Shown: positions 45,413 to 54,503, numbered from the stretch's first letter. The stretch: DNA of 64,000 bases from Alistipes sp. (GCA_017547175.1 JAFYQI010000008.1:496001-560000), one strand, 5' to 3'. The notes: generated from the sequence alone by a model not told the origin. Made by a program: numbers and translations.

Positions 45413-46365
45413 GCCATTTGATTCTATATCGTATAGAGCCCCCGATCGTTACAACGGTTGAGGTGGATTCGATGTCGCAGTTGTCGGCCGATTCGCTTGT
45501 TGTGGATCTGCCACTCTCGGATTCGGTGAGCGAAGAGCCGTATGTCGAACCAATTGCTATATCGCTTGAAAAAGAGTTTTTGACCTTCCTTAACCCTGAT
45601 GAGCAGCCCGCTGCCATGCGTTATCGAGAAGTGGCACCTGAGGCGATTTTCAGCGCGGCTTCGGTGCAAGCCGAAATACCTTTTGGGGGTGGATTGAGCT
45701 CTTCGCTGACTGCAACTCCAACTTTTGGTCTGTTGGTGTTGTCTATCCTTTGTTTCTACTGCCTGATGCTTTATCAGCACTTGTCTGATGCCGTGCAACT
45801 TCTTGCACGCGTGACCCGCGAACATGCAACAGGAGATCGCCTTTCGGAGGAGTCGATCGGTGGTTACAACCGTTTTTTGACACTTTGTACCATTCTCGGT
45901 ATTCTGCTTGCAGGCGTGGCTTCCATGCGTTATTTTGCTCCTTGGCTCCCGATGACCCCGCTTGCCGTGTGGCCACGTACGGCGGCTTTTGTCGGAGCAC
46001 TTTCGGTGGCAGTGGCACTCTGCTTCATATGGCTCTACCAATTGGTGATCACCTTGTTTATTGGAAGATTGACCTATACGCAACAGCTGTTGGAGCAAAT
46101 ATACCTGCTTAAACGCACCTCCTTTGCTATGTTGACCCTGGTCGCTACCCCCTTCCTTGCCTTGTGGTTGCTGACCCCTGTTGGAGAGGGAAACGTGTGG
46201 TTTTGGATGATAATCATAGCCTTGATCTTTACGCTTGTTTTATATCTCTACGAGACACTTTCGCTCTTTATTTCAAAAAAAATTTCAATTTTGCATTGGT
46301 TTTTGTACCTTTGCGGCGTGGAAATCTTCCCGATCAGTCTTTTAGTACTGCTGGTTGTAAGATAA
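45409..46365 (+). CDS. DUF4271 domain-containing membrane protein
   Basis: 318 residues. A soluble N-terminal part of about 100 residues is rich in Ser and Glu (DSLVVDLPLSDSVSEEPYVE). Six or so membrane helices follow (FGLLVLSILCFYCLMLY onward, and the end FLYLCGVEIFPISLLVLL). The DUF4271-hemD order is typical of Bacteroidales. Its function is unknown. The start overlaps the kinase stop, and an internal promoter for hemD lies in its 3' end. Confidence 0.85.
   Translation: MSHLILYRIEPPIVTTVEVDSMSQLSADSLVVDLPLSDSVSEEPYVEPIAISLEKEFLTFLNPDEQPAAMRYREVAPEAIFSAASVQAEIPFGGGLSSSLTATPTFGLLVLSILCFYCLMLYQHLSDAVQLLARVTREHATGDRLSEESIGGYNRFLTLCTILGILLAGVASMRYFAPWLPMTPLAVWPRTAAFVGALSVAVALCFIWLYQLVITLFIGRLTYTQQLLEQIYLLKRTSFAMLTLVATPFLALWLLTPVGEGNVWFWMIIIALIFTLVLYLYETLSLFISKKISILHWFLYLCGVEIFPISLLVLLVVR
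46306..46313 (+). promoter_or_regulatory. -7 box of hemD, inside the DUF4271 gene
   Basis: TACCTTTG is an exact TAnnTTTG match located in the 3' end of the DUF4271 coding region, 90 bases before the hemD start. Confidence 0.5.
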
Positions 46366-46402
46366 GCCGCTTGTTGGATAGCAAATAAAGATCAATTAAC
46401 AC

Positions 46403-47263
46403 GTGAAGAATATCCTGGTATCGCAGCCTAAACCTGCCATTCCCGAGAAATCGCCATTTTACGAAGTAGCTCAGAAACATCGAGTTGAAATAGGTTATAA
46501 GCCTTTTATCCGTGTCGTAGGTGTCACCTTGAAAGAGTTTCGCGCTCAACGTATCGAAATCCTTGATCACACGGCCGTCATTTTCACCTCGCGTTCAACC
46601 GTTGATAGTTTTTTCCATATTTGCGAAGAGGGTCGTATCACCGTCCCCGAATCGATGAAGTATATCTGCCAGACGGAAGCTGTGGCGCTCTATCTGCAAA
46701 AATATATCGTCTATCGTAAGCGTAAGATCTCGTTTGCAGATGGCTCGTTTACCTCGCTGGTTGAGCAGATCGTAAAGCACAAAGAGGAGAAGTTTCTGTT
46801 GGCATTGAGTGAGCCTCATAAACCCGAGTTGCCCGAAACGTTGAAGACGTTGAAACTTGCGGTCGATCCGGTGATTTTGTCGCGTACCGTAGCTGCCGAC
46901 CTAGAGGATGTGGAGCTCGATAAAATCGACCTGATGGCCCTCTATTCGCCTTCGGATGTAAAGGCTCTCATCGAAAAATTCGGCACCGAAAATCTGCCTC
47001 CGATTGCTGTCTTTGGCGAGGGTACGTTGCGTACCGCTTTTGAGGCAGGATTGATGGTGGTGGCCAATGCTCCGACCCCCGAGGCGCCCTCGATGGTCAA
47101 GGCGATTGATATCTACCTGGATAAGGTAGCCAAAGGGGAGGAGATTATTCCCGTTGAGCCTACCGTGAACAGTGAGAAGGAGGATTTCATTCGTACGCAA
47201 CAGCATAAATTGGCGAAGAAGAGCCGTGTGCGTCGTACTGTTACCACGTCGGCCGCGAAATAG
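46403..47263 (+). CDS. hemD: Uroporphyrinogen-III synthase
   Basis: 286 residues from a GTG start at 46403; the N-terminus KNILVSQPKP is the standard Bacteroidetes form. HemD closes hydroxymethylbilane to uroporphyrinogen III. ILDHTAVIFTSRSTVDSFF and the two-domain layout with DLMALYSPSDVKAL fit. A C-terminal basic tail (about 260-286) is longer than in other phyla. It is followed by rnpA and yidD, the usual Bacteroidales order. Confidence 0.9.
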   Translation: MKNILVSQPKPAIPEKSPFYEVAQKHRVEIGYKPFIRVVGVTLKEFRAQRIEILDHTAVIFTSRSTVDSFFHICEEGRITVPESMKYICQTEAVALYLQKYIVYRKRKISFADGSFTSLVEQIVKHKEEKFLLALSEPHKPELPETLKTLKLAVDPVILSRTVAADLEDVELDKIDLMALYSPSDVKALIEKFGTENLPPIAVFGEGTLRTAFEAGLMVVANAPTPEAPSMVKAIDIYLDKVAKGEEIIPVEPTVNSEKEDFIRTQQHKLAKKSRVRRTVTTSAAK

Positions 47264-47285
47264 CCATCTGTAAAATTCTGAAACC

Positions 47286-47657
47286 ATGCCAGACCGAACT
47301 CTGCCTCGTAGCGAGCGGCTTCGCACCTTGGGAGCCATCCGCCGTCTTTTTACGGAGGGAGAGTCGGGTTTTGTCTATCCGTTTCGCTATCTATGGTATA
47401 CGGAGGTTGATACCGATGCTTCTGTCGAGGTACTCTTTTCGGTGCCTAAGAAATACCACAAGCGAGCCAACAAACGTAACTTGTTGCGTCGACGAACCAA
47501 AGAGAGCTATCGGTTGCAGAAGGAGTTGCTGACGCTCCGTGTCGAGGGGCGTAATCTCGATTTGGCGTTGATCTATTCGGCTCGTGAAGTTTTACCCCAC
47601 AAGAAGATTCACCATGCAGTCCATCGGATTTTGGAGTCGATTGTGGAGCATTTGTAG
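47286..47657 (+). CDS. rnpA: Ribonuclease P protein component
   Basis: 123 residues. The protein subunit of RNase P helps to mature tRNA 5' ends. The basic [17 protein letters not shown] helix is the RNR signature, and [14 protein letters not shown] precedes it. It overlaps yidD by 44 bases if yidD starts at 47614. Confidence 0.94.
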   Translation: MPDRTLPRSERLRTLGAIRRLFTEGESGFVYPFRYLWYTEVDTDASVEVLFSVPKKYHKRANKRNLLRRRTKESYRLQKELLTLRVEGRNLDLALIYSAREVLPHKKIHHAVHRILESIVEHL

Positions 47658-47874
47658 GCGATTGGGAGCACTCCCATTGATCGTTTTGGTGCGCTTTTAC
47701 CAACTTTGCATCTCGCCGCTCACCCCTCCTTCATGTCGTTATACCCCGACCTGCTCGCAGTATGCTCTGGAGGCACTGCGTAAATACGGTCCATTGAAGG
47801 GTTTTTGGCTTACCTTGAAACGTCTTTCCCGATGCCATCCATGGGGTGGTAGCGGGTATGATCCCGTCCCTTGA
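47614..47874 (+). CDS. yidD: Membrane protein insertion efficiency factor YidD
   Basis: 86 residues from the ATG at 47614; an ATG 10 codons upstream is also possible. The signature is complete: [33 protein letters not shown], with the [12 protein letters not shown] end. It aids YidC-mediated membrane protein insertion. It overlaps rnpA at the start, and the comEC start follows 16 bases after its stop. Confidence 0.93.
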   Translation: MQSIGFWSRLWSICRRLGALPLIVLVRFYQLCISPLTPPSCRYTPTCSQYALEALRKYGPLKGFWLTLKRLSRCHPWGGSGYDPVP

Positions 47875-47890
47875 TCTTTACCCTGGTATC

Positions 47891-49405
47891 ATGTCGATCC
47901 ATGCGTTGTGGGAACGTTTGGCCGAGGCTCCGATGGTCAAGCTCGCTCCGTTGTTCGCTGTCGGAATTCTGCTTGCCGATGTAGTTGTGCTCCCGACCCT
48001 TGGGGTGCTTCTCTTTGCCGTACTTTGTGCATTGGCGTCACTTCTTTTTCAACGAGGTTATGCAGTCGCTGGTATGCTTATCGCCGCCGGTTATCTTTCG
48101 GCTGCTCTGCAACAACAACCGACTCCGCTCCCCATGCGACAAGAGATTCCGATGGAGCTCGAGTTGACTAACGACGGATTACAACGTGGCGACTACCTAC
48201 GTTTCGAAGCCGAATTGGTTCGGTGGCAACATCCTGAAACAAAACAAACAAATGTTGCCCGTGGACGACTTTGGCTCTATGTGGATACGTTGCAACAATT
48301 TCGAGGGGGTGATCGCCTGCAGTTGACTACGAAGATATACCCTTTTCGCTCCGATTCGACGTTTTATGCCGATTGGATGATAGAGCGTGGTTATTTGGGG
48401 CGTTGTTACCATCAACCGTATGAGCCGATAGACGTAAGACCTGCTAAGCATCTCTCGCTCCATTTGCGAGCAATCCGTCGAATGCGTACGCTGTTTCCCG
48501 ATAATAGTGATGCTACTGCAGTAGTACGCGCCATGACGGTTGCTGATCGTGATGGTCTCACTCCAGCGCTCCGTGCGGCCTATTCGCGCAGTGGGACGGC
48601 GCACCTACTGGCTGTATCGGGACTACATACCGCCATGCTCTTTTTAGTGGTCAATCTCTTGTTGTGGTGGTTACCCATTCTACATCGCGGCCACAGGTTG
48701 CAAAATCTTTTGGCGATAGTCGCTGTCTGGCTTTTTGTAGCGGCTGCCGGTTTCCCGGCAAGCGCCGTGCGTGCAGCTGTTATGTGTACAATGCTTCAGT
48801 TGGCACGTTTTAGTTCGTCGCTCTATCGCGCATTGAACGGATGGGCAGCTGCGGCTATGTTGCTTTTACTTGTGCGGCCCTCGTGGCTCTTCGATCTGGG
48901 TTTTCAACTCTCGTTTTTGGCCGTTGGCGCAATTTTGGTGTGGGGCATTCCGCTCACTTACTATTGCCGAACTCGCTATCGCATTGTGAATTGGGTGGTC
49001 GATGCGCTGCTAATCAGCATAGTCGCCACACTTGGCACAACACCGCTTGCAGCCCACCATTTCGGCCTTATTCCGTGGGCCGGTGTGTTTATCAATCCGC
49101 TGGCAATTCTCTTGGGTACGGTTATCGTGGCGCTTGGTATTATCCTATTGTTGTTCCCGCCCCTGATATCGTTATTCGGCCCCGTCATCTTGCAGGTGGC
49201 GCAATGGCAGAATCAGTTGGTCGAAATGTGTGCGAAATGGGAACTCGGCGCGGTCGAATATTGCCCCTCGAAGCAGCTGGTGTGGCTTATTTATCTTATT
49301 TTCCTTGTCGGAGTACTCGTCGCAGGGTGTCGGGATCGAAAAAAAACAATTCATGTTCTTAATAAGAACGATTTTAAGATGAATTTGTCAAGATTGCAGA
49401 GATAG
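47891..49405 (+). CDS. ComEC/Rec2 family competence protein
   Basis: 504 residues from the ATG at 47891; in-frame codons further up overlap yidD. Three N-terminal helices, an OB-like DUF4131 region (about 75-190) and the competence core (GTAHLLAVSGLHTAMLFLVV, FVAAAGFPASAVRAAVM, RPSWLFDLGFQLSFLAVGAI) are present. The C-terminal beta-lactamase-like domain found in many ComEC proteins is absent, as is usual in Bacteroidetes. It forms the inner-membrane DNA channel. Seen together with dprA, it suggests a capacity for DNA uptake. Confidence 0.9.
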   Translation: MSIHALWERLAEAPMVKLAPLFAVGILLADVVVLPTLGVLLFAVLCALASLLFQRGYAVAGMLIAAGYLSAALQQQPTPLPMRQEIPMELELTNDGLQRGDYLRFEAELVRWQHPETKQTNVARGRLWLYVDTLQQFRGGDRLQLTTKIYPFRSDSTFYADWMIERGYLGRCYHQPYEPIDVRPAKHLSLHLRAIRRMRTLFPDNSDATAVVRAMTVADRDGLTPALRAAYSRSGTAHLLAVSGLHTAMLFLVVNLLLWWLPILHRGHRLQNLLAIVAVWLFVAAAGFPASAVRAAVMCTMLQLARFSSSLYRALNGWAAAAMLLLLVRPSWLFDLGFQLSFLAVGAILVWGIPLTYYCRTRYRIVNWVVDALLISIVATLGTTPLAAHHFGLIPWAGVFINPLAILLGTVIVALGIILLLFPPLISLFGPVILQVAQWQNQLVEMCAKWELGAVEYCPSKQLVWLIYLIFLVGVLVAGCRDRKKTIHVLNKNDFKMNLSRLQR

Positions 49406-49476
49406 CAATTAGTTATGATTAATCAGCCTTTTTATTATTTGTTTATGTAATTTAAATTTCATAAATTTGTAATACA

Positions 49477-49484
49477 TATATTTG
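49477..49484 (+). promoter_or_regulatory. -7 box of the 6S-like RNA
   Basis: TATATTTG predicts a transcription start near 49491, about 23 bases before the outermost RNA stem. Confidence 0.6.
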
Positions 49485-49490
49485 ATCAAC

Positions 49491-49675
49491 ACGGAAAGTG
49501 TTGCTTATTCTCGAAAGTCGAACGTAGGAAATTCACTTTTAGCAGAGAATTTGCAAGCCTCTTCCGCGTCATATCCATTTGGGTATGGGCGTGGGGTTGT
49601 TGCCTATCTATTGCTAAAAGGGTTTCCTACGACCTGACTTTCTTAAATAGGCGCGGCATCACGCTTTTTGTTTTC
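49491..49675 (+). ncRNA. Candidate 6S RNA (SsrS-like)
   Basis: Between comEC and the next gene lies a long rod. The closing stem is AAAGTC with GACTTT (49514-49519/49636-49641) and CGTAGGAAA with TTTCCTACG (49523-49531/49623-49631). A second stem is CTTTTAGCA with TGCTAAAAG (49536-49544/49612-49620). A large unpaired bubble follows, and then an apical hairpin CATATCC-ATTT-GGGTATG (49570-49587). Closing stem, central bubble and terminal stem are the hallmarks of 6S RNA, which mimics an open promoter and binds sigma-70 RNA polymerase. A T-rich stretch near 49673 may end it. The identity is inferred from shape only; the ends are approximate. Confidence 0.55.
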
Positions 49676-49725
49676 TAACTAACTTATAAATGTCATGATG
49701 ATGCCGACATGACAACCAGAATTTT

Positions 49726-50505
49726 ATGTTTTACAAGTTTTCTCTTTCGGCATTAGCCCTTTTGGTGCTTACTTCGTGTAATCAACAATTTTATCAAATT
49801 GCAACTCTTTCATCTGAGCAAGTTACCATGAACGGCAGTGGAGAGTTCATGGATACCCATAGAGACTTTTATATCTCTTATGATTTTTGGTCTGAAAACG
49901 GTCAAGTATGCTTCACAATATTCAACAACAGCGACAAAGAGATTTATTTAGATTTAAGTCAATCTTATTTTATTGACAATCTCCAAGCTCATGATTATTT
50001 CAAAGATAGAACCATTATCACGAATACAAGTAGTGCATTAGCATCCAATAGTGGAAGTTATCTTAAAAGTAAGGCTGGTGTTTCTATAGGAACACAAATT
50101 GAAACTCACGAAAAAAAGTTAGTTGCAATTCCTGCTCATGCATACAAAACCTTCACTGAATTTAAAGCAGGAGAAAATCAATATAGATCTTGTGGGTTTG
50201 TATTAAATCCTCGTCCCAAAGAGAATGCTGTACTCTTTTTTGATGCTACCAATTCGCCGAGCGTAATTGAAAATCGCTTAATGCTTTTAATTGATCAAAA
50301 AGAAACGCCTATTGTTCATAAATTTCACATCAAGGAGTATAGAAACCTGAGACAACAAGATGCTCTTGTTGAAAGTCAATCTACCTCTTGTGATGGGAGT
50401 AAGAACACGGTAAAAACCAACAAATACAAAGCCAACAACCGATATTTCATACAATATGCATTATCATACGAAAATGGCGTATTGGTAACCGATCGAATCA
50501 AATAA
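49726..50505 (+). CDS. Hypothetical lipoprotein, AT-rich
   Basis: 259 residues. The lipobox LTSC gives Cys18. The following NQQFYQIATL, YISYDFWSENGQVCFTIFN and KEIYLDLSQSYFI segments suggest an immunoglobulin-like beta domain. Base composition and codon use are clearly AT-richer than the flanking genes, which suggests recent transfer. No enzyme motif is seen. A terminator follows. Confidence 0.7.
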   Translation: MFYKFSLSALALLVLTSCNQQFYQIATLSSEQVTMNGSGEFMDTHRDFYISYDFWSENGQVCFTIFNNSDKEIYLDLSQSYFIDNLQAHDYFKDRTIITNTSSALASNSGSYLKSKAGVSIGTQIETHEKKLVAIPAHAYKTFTEFKAGENQYRSCGFVLNPRPKENAVLFFDATNSPSVIENRLMLLIDQKETPIVHKFHIKEYRNLRQQDALVESQSTSCDGSKNTVKTNKYKANNRYFIQYALSYENGVLVTDRIK

Positions 50506-50537
50506 TATTCGTTTCTATATAGCTCTTAAAAGAAAAG

Positions 50538-50581
50538 CCTTAGCGTAAACAATGGGAACTTGTTTATGCTAAGGTTTTTTA
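50538..50581 (+). terminator. Terminator of the AT-rich lipoprotein gene
   Basis: A 14-bp stem with one G-T pair (50538-50551 with 50561-50574) is followed by TTTTTT. Confidence 0.9.
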
Positions 50582-50688
50582 TAATGTTGATCTATTAAGT
50601 AATCGCAAAATAGGCAGGGGAGGGGTAGAGCGATAGGCATAACAACAAAAAGTTTAACGGTTGTATAATATATTAATCAAAAAAAACA

Positions 50689-50696
50689 TACATTTG
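50689..50696 (+). promoter_or_regulatory. -7 box of the THUMP-like methyltransferase gene, near-leaderless
   Basis: TACATTTG ends six bases before the ATG at 50703, so the transcript may start at or beside the start codon. Confidence 0.5.
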
Positions 50697-50702
50697 TAGT
50701 GT

Positions 50703-51851
50703 ATGCTCACCCGCGAAGAATATACCCTGCTTTGTCGTGCGGAGGTGCGCGAGGCGATTCGGACGAATCGGCACCGCGACCCGCTTACCGTAGCCCTCGA
50801 CCGTTCGGTTGTCGAGGCACGTTTGGTTGCTACACAACTGAAGTATCTCGACCGGGCCCGCACGAAACTTCCCACCTACGCCGAGGCAGGTTGTATCTTG
50901 CCTCCACGTGCCTTTGAGCAGTGTTCGAGTGAGCGTTGTGCGGCTCACAAACCGATGGAGGGTGAGCGTGTGTTGGAGCTTACCTGCGGACTGGGTGTCG
51001 ATGCTCGAGCGCTATCCATGCGTTTTCGCGAGGTGGTGACTTTGGAGCGCAACGAATTGTTGGCCGAGGTGGCTGCAGAGAATTTTCGACGGCTTGGGAT
51101 TTGCAATGTCCAGGTACTGGCCACGGATGCCGAATCGTATGTCGCCTCTTGCAATGAGCAGTTTGATTGGATCTATGCTGATCCTGATCGTCGTTCCGAA
51201 CAGGGGAAAAAGTTGGTTTGTTTGGAGGATTGTTCGCCCGATATCCTCCGTCTGATGCCGCGTCTGCGCCAATTGGCACCTCGCATGTGTTTCAAAAACT
51301 CACCACTTTTTGATGTGGATGAGGCGCGCCGCATCTTCCCCGATTGTGCTGTTGAGGTGGTGTCGCTCGATGGTGAGTGCAAGGAGGTCTTAATCCTGTT
51401 GGGGGAGGGGATAGCGCCACGTTTGACGGCTACGGCCCTTGGTCTGGGCAGCTACACGGCCGAAGAGGCGGCAATCGAAGAGGCAATACCAAGTTTTGCA
51501 CCGACAACGTATCGTTATCTCATTTTACCTGATGTTTCGTTGCAGAAAGCACGTTTGGTCCGCCAATATTTGCGTGGCAAGGCCGATTGTTGGAGCGAAA
51601 ACGGCTATGGATTTGCTGTCGAAAGGCCCGATGTGCCCATGTGCCGAATCTTTGATATTGATACCATCGAGCCTTATGACCCGAAACAGTTGAAGCGAAA
51701 GCTCAAAGGGTGTAGGGTTGAACTGCTGAAACGTGATTTTCCGTTTTCGATCGAGGAATTGCGTCGTAGATTAGGGGTAGTTGCGGGCAATGAAGTACGC
51801 CTTGCATTTACAAAAATCGGTACATCGTATTGGACAATTCGCTTAAAATAA
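50703..51851 (+). CDS. Class I SAM-dependent methyltransferase with THUMP-like domain
   Basis: 382 residues. A helical N-terminus precedes a Rossmann-type methyltransferase core (VLELTCGLGVDARALS, the acidic end of the second strand in VTLERNELLAEVA, and DWIYADPDRRSEQGKK as the catalytic DPDR-like motif). The C-terminal part (about 290-382) is a THUMP-like domain ending RLAFTKIGTSYWTIRLK. Probably an RNA-modifying enzyme; the substrate is unknown. The next gene has its own promoter overlapping the stop. Confidence 0.85.
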   Translation: MLTREEYTLLCRAEVREAIRTNRHRDPLTVALDRSVVEARLVATQLKYLDRARTKLPTYAEAGCILPPRAFEQCSSERCAAHKPMEGERVLELTCGLGVDARALSMRFREVVTLERNELLAEVAAENFRRLGICNVQVLATDAESYVASCNEQFDWIYADPDRRSEQGKKLVCLEDCSPDILRLMPRLRQLAPRMCFKNSPLFDVDEARRIFPDCAVEVVSLDGECKEVLILLGEGIAPRLTATALGLGSYTAEEAAIEEAIPSFAPTTYRYLILPDVSLQKARLVRQYLRGKADCWSENGYGFAVERPDVPMCRIFDIDTIEPYDPKQLKRKLKGCRVELLKRDFPFSIEELRRRLGVVAGNEVRLAFTKIGTSYWTIRLK

Positions 51852-51852
51852 G

Positions 51853-51860
51853 TAGCTTTG
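51853..51860 (+). promoter_or_regulatory. -7 box of the YihY/BrkB gene
   Basis: TAGCTTTG lies just after the previous stop, 21 bases before the start codon at 51881. Confidence 0.5.
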
Positions 51861-51880
51861 TAAAAACTGATCGAACAGCT

Positions 51881-53179
51881 ATGAAGTTGAACGAACTTTA
51901 CATCTTTTTTACCGATACGATCTTCCGTCGTGAAGACCGTTCGTGGACAAATCCGTTGCTGCGAATGGTGGTGCGCATCTACAAATTGATCTTCTACATG
52001 GTGCGCGGAATGCTTAACCACGGTACGCTGGTACGTTCGGCTGCCATGACCTATTACACGATCACATCGCTTGTGCCGATTGTGGCCGTCGCTTTCGCAT
52101 TGGTCAAAGGATTTGGTTTGGCCGATACGATGGTCTCGTCGCTCTATGGTTTGGTACCGCAATATCCCGAGGTGGTCGATTATATTGTGTCGTTTGCCGA
52201 AAATGCCTTGGCCCGAACTCGTGGCGGGTTGGTGGCATCGGTTGCTTTGGTGATGCTCTTTTGGTCGATCATTCAGCTCTTCAGTTCGATTGAAAGTGCC
52301 TTTAATAATATATGGGAGGTCAAGACTTCGCGTAGCATTGCGCGTCAATGGAGTGATTACCTGGCTGTGACGCTCATTGTCCCGCTTTTTTGGGTTGTGG
52401 CCTATGCTGTGGGAAGTTACATGGAGGATGTTCTGCGCGATACTTGGTATTTCTCGATTTTGTCGCGGTTGATGTCGATGGTTTTCATCTGGGTGATGTT
52501 TACGTTGCTGTATCTGATTATCCCCAATGCCAAGGTGAAAATTATGAGTGCCCTCACGGCCGGAGTGGTGGCCGGTACGGTCTTTTTACTCTTTCAGTGG
52601 GGGTATGTCTATATCCAAAAGGCGATGACCTCCTACAATGCTATCTACGGTAGTTTTGCCGCGTTACCGTTGTTCCTGCTGTGGGTACAGATCTCGTGGC
52701 AGATTCTGCTCATTGGCGGAGAACTTTCGTTTGCTTTCCAAAATATCACCCGATTTGGTGAGGAGCACGAGTGGCAACGTATCAGTTATGATCAGCGTCG
52801 TAAAGTGATGTTAGCTGTCATGGTGATTATTGTACGTCGTTTCCGTGAGCAGGGAGGCGCTGTTTTGAGTGAAGAGATTCGCCAAGAGTTAAAGTTGCCT
52901 ACGCGTATCGTAAACGATGTATTGTTTCAACTCACCAAGGCGGGTCAATTGATTGATGCTCGCCAAAACGAGGATGAGCGCGAGTCCTCCTATGCGCCGG
53001 CTTATGACATTGCGCGCATGACTATTTATGGCGTATTGGCCTCGGTGGAAGATTATGGCGAGAATCCGTTAGATTTCCAGGTTGATAGCAATCTTAAGCG
53101 CGTAGAAGAGATTCTTGACGGCCTTAAGAGTGATTCGCTGACCTCGAAACGTAACATTCCTTTAATCGATTTGGTGTAA
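51881..53179 (+). CDS. YihY/BrkB family inner membrane protein with winged-helix tail
   Basis: 432 residues from the ATG at 51881. Six membrane helices in the BrkB pattern (HGTLVRSAAMTYYTITSLVP, FWSIIQLFSSIESAFNNIW, YNAIYGSFAALPLFLLWVQ) occupy about residues 35-290. A cytoplasmic winged-helix-like tail follows (VLSEEIRQELKLPTRIVNDVLFQLTKAGQLI). Function is unsettled; the old RNase BN label is not supported for this family. It overlaps the next gene by one base (TAATG). Confidence 0.88.
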   Translation: MKLNELYIFFTDTIFRREDRSWTNPLLRMVVRIYKLIFYMVRGMLNHGTLVRSAAMTYYTITSLVPIVAVAFALVKGFGLADTMVSSLYGLVPQYPEVVDYIVSFAENALARTRGGLVASVALVMLFWSIIQLFSSIESAFNNIWEVKTSRSIARQWSDYLAVTLIVPLFWVVAYAVGSYMEDVLRDTWYFSILSRLMSMVFIWVMFTLLYLIIPNAKVKIMSALTAGVVAGTVFLLFQWGYVYIQKAMTSYNAIYGSFAALPLFLLWVQISWQILLIGGELSFAFQNITRFGEEHEWQRISYDQRRKVMLAVMVIIVRRFREQGGAVLSEEIRQELKLPTRIVNDVLFQLTKAGQLIDARQNEDERESSYAPAYDIARMTIYGVLASVEDYGENPLDFQVDSNLKRVEEILDGLKSDSLTSKRNIPLIDLV

Positions 53180-53961
53180 TGATTCGTCGTGTCGTATTGA
53201 TCGGTAGCGGAAATGTAGCCGAGAATTTGGTGCAAGCATTAGCCGAAACCCCTGATGTGGAGTTGTTGCAACTGTATGCCCGTAACAAGGTGCGTGGAGC
53301 CGAGGTGGCTGCATTGGCACATTGTAGCTATACGGCCAATCCCGCGGAGTTAGATCAGCGTGCCGATCTTTATCTGCTCTCGGTCAGTGATCGAGCGGTG
53401 GCGGAGGTGGCAGATGGGTTGCCGATTCCCGAAGGGGCGATAGTTGCTCATACGGCAGGTAGTGTGCCAATTGATGCGCTGATGCGCTATTCGCGACGAG
53501 CCATCTTTTACCCCTTTCAGGGTTTTTCGGCAGGACGCAAAGCCGATTTTTCGACGATTCCGCTCTTTTTGGAGGCAGACGATCCTGCGGTATTGGAACA
53601 ATTGACCGAATTTGCCAGACGCCTGAGTTGTCAGGTCTACGAGGCCGACTCTGCACGGCGCAAGAAGATTCATCTGGCCGGAGTTATAGCCAACAACTTT
53701 GTCAATCAACTCTATGCAGCGGCTACCGATCTGTTGAGCGAGGTCGATTTGCCGTATGAGGTACTTAAATCGTTGATACACGAGACGGCTGCCAAGGCGA
53801 TCGATGCCGCACATCCGGCCCTGGTGCAGACCGGCCCCGCCAAGCGAGGCGATCGAGCTACGCAAGAAGGGCATCTCGCACTACTCAATGACAAACCCGA
53901 ACTCAAAGCAATTTACGAACTGATAAGCCAACAAATATGGGAAACTTCAAAGAAGATATAG
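53179..53961 (+). CDS. DUF2520 domain-containing NAD(P)-binding protein
   Basis: 260 residues. An N-terminal Rossmann fold (RRVVLIGSGNVAENLVQAL) is followed by a helical DUF2520 domain with KKIHLAGVIANNFVNQLYA and GPAKRGDRATQEGHL, which resemble pyrroline-5-carboxylate or ketopantoate reductase-like proteins. The substrate is unknown. It overlaps the kdsC gene by 25 bases, so it is translated in step with it. Confidence 0.88.
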   Translation: MIRRVVLIGSGNVAENLVQALAETPDVELLQLYARNKVRGAEVAALAHCSYTANPAELDQRADLYLLSVSDRAVAEVADGLPIPEGAIVAHTAGSVPIDALMRYSRRAIFYPFQGFSAGRKADFSTIPLFLEADDPAVLEQLTEFARRLSCQVYEADSARRKKIHLAGVIANNFVNQLYAAATDLLSEVDLPYEVLKSLIHETAAKAIDAAHPALVQTGPAKRGDRATQEGHLALLNDKPELKAIYELISQQIWETSKKI

Positions 53962-54482
53962 CCTGCGTCGAGGCGATGATTTTCGACGTGGATGGCGTGA
54001 TGACCGACGGTCGCATCATCCCCACCGCCGAGGGTGATTTTATCCGCTGCTACAACTGCAAGGACGGTTACGCCCTGGCCTATGCCATTCGCCACGGCTA
54101 CCGCGTCTGCGTCATCACGGGTGGCTATGGCAAGATCCTGGAGCGTCGTCTGCGTATGCTCGGTATGCAGGATTACTACATCGACTGCATGGATAAGATC
54201 TCGACCCTGCGCGAATATATGAAAAAGTACAACCTCAACCCCGAGAATGTCCTCTACATGGGCGACGACATCCCTGACCTAGAGTGTATGCGCGAGGTGG
54301 GTATGCCGGTTTGTCCGGCCGACTCGGCACCCGAGGTGATCGAGTGCTCGCGCTACGTGTCGGAGTTTGTGGGTGGCCGTGGCGCCGTGCGCGATATCGT
54401 GGAGCAGGTACTGCGCGCCCGTGGCGATTGGGCCAAGAGCTCGGAGGGTGTGACACCCTCATCGCTTGTGGCTTCGCGCTAA
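53937..54482 (+). CDS. kdsC: 3-deoxy-D-manno-octulosonate 8-phosphate phosphatase (KdsC-type HAD)
   Basis: 181 residues. A small HAD phosphatase without a cap: IFDVDGVMTDGRI is the signature of KdsC, followed by CVITGGYGKILERR, KKYNLNPENVLYMGDDIPDL and the tetramer-forming C-terminal SRYVSEFVGGRGAVRDIVEQVL. It makes KDO for lipopolysaccharide. It overlaps the DUF2520 gene. A terminator follows. Confidence 0.92.
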   Translation: MGNFKEDIACVEAMIFDVDGVMTDGRIIPTAEGDFIRCYNCKDGYALAYAIRHGYRVCVITGGYGKILERRLRMLGMQDYYIDCMDKISTLREYMKKYNLNPENVLYMGDDIPDLECMREVGMPVCPADSAPEVIECSRYVSEFVGGRGAVRDIVEQVLRARGDWAKSSEGVTPSSLVASR

Positions 54483-54503
54483 AAATCAAAAATGGTTGCT
54501 ATT

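Noticed and set aside
51830..51880. Longer N-terminus for the YihY/BrkB protein
   Set aside because: The extra 17 codons overlap the previous gene and the TAGCTTTG promoter; the ATG at 51881 fits the family.
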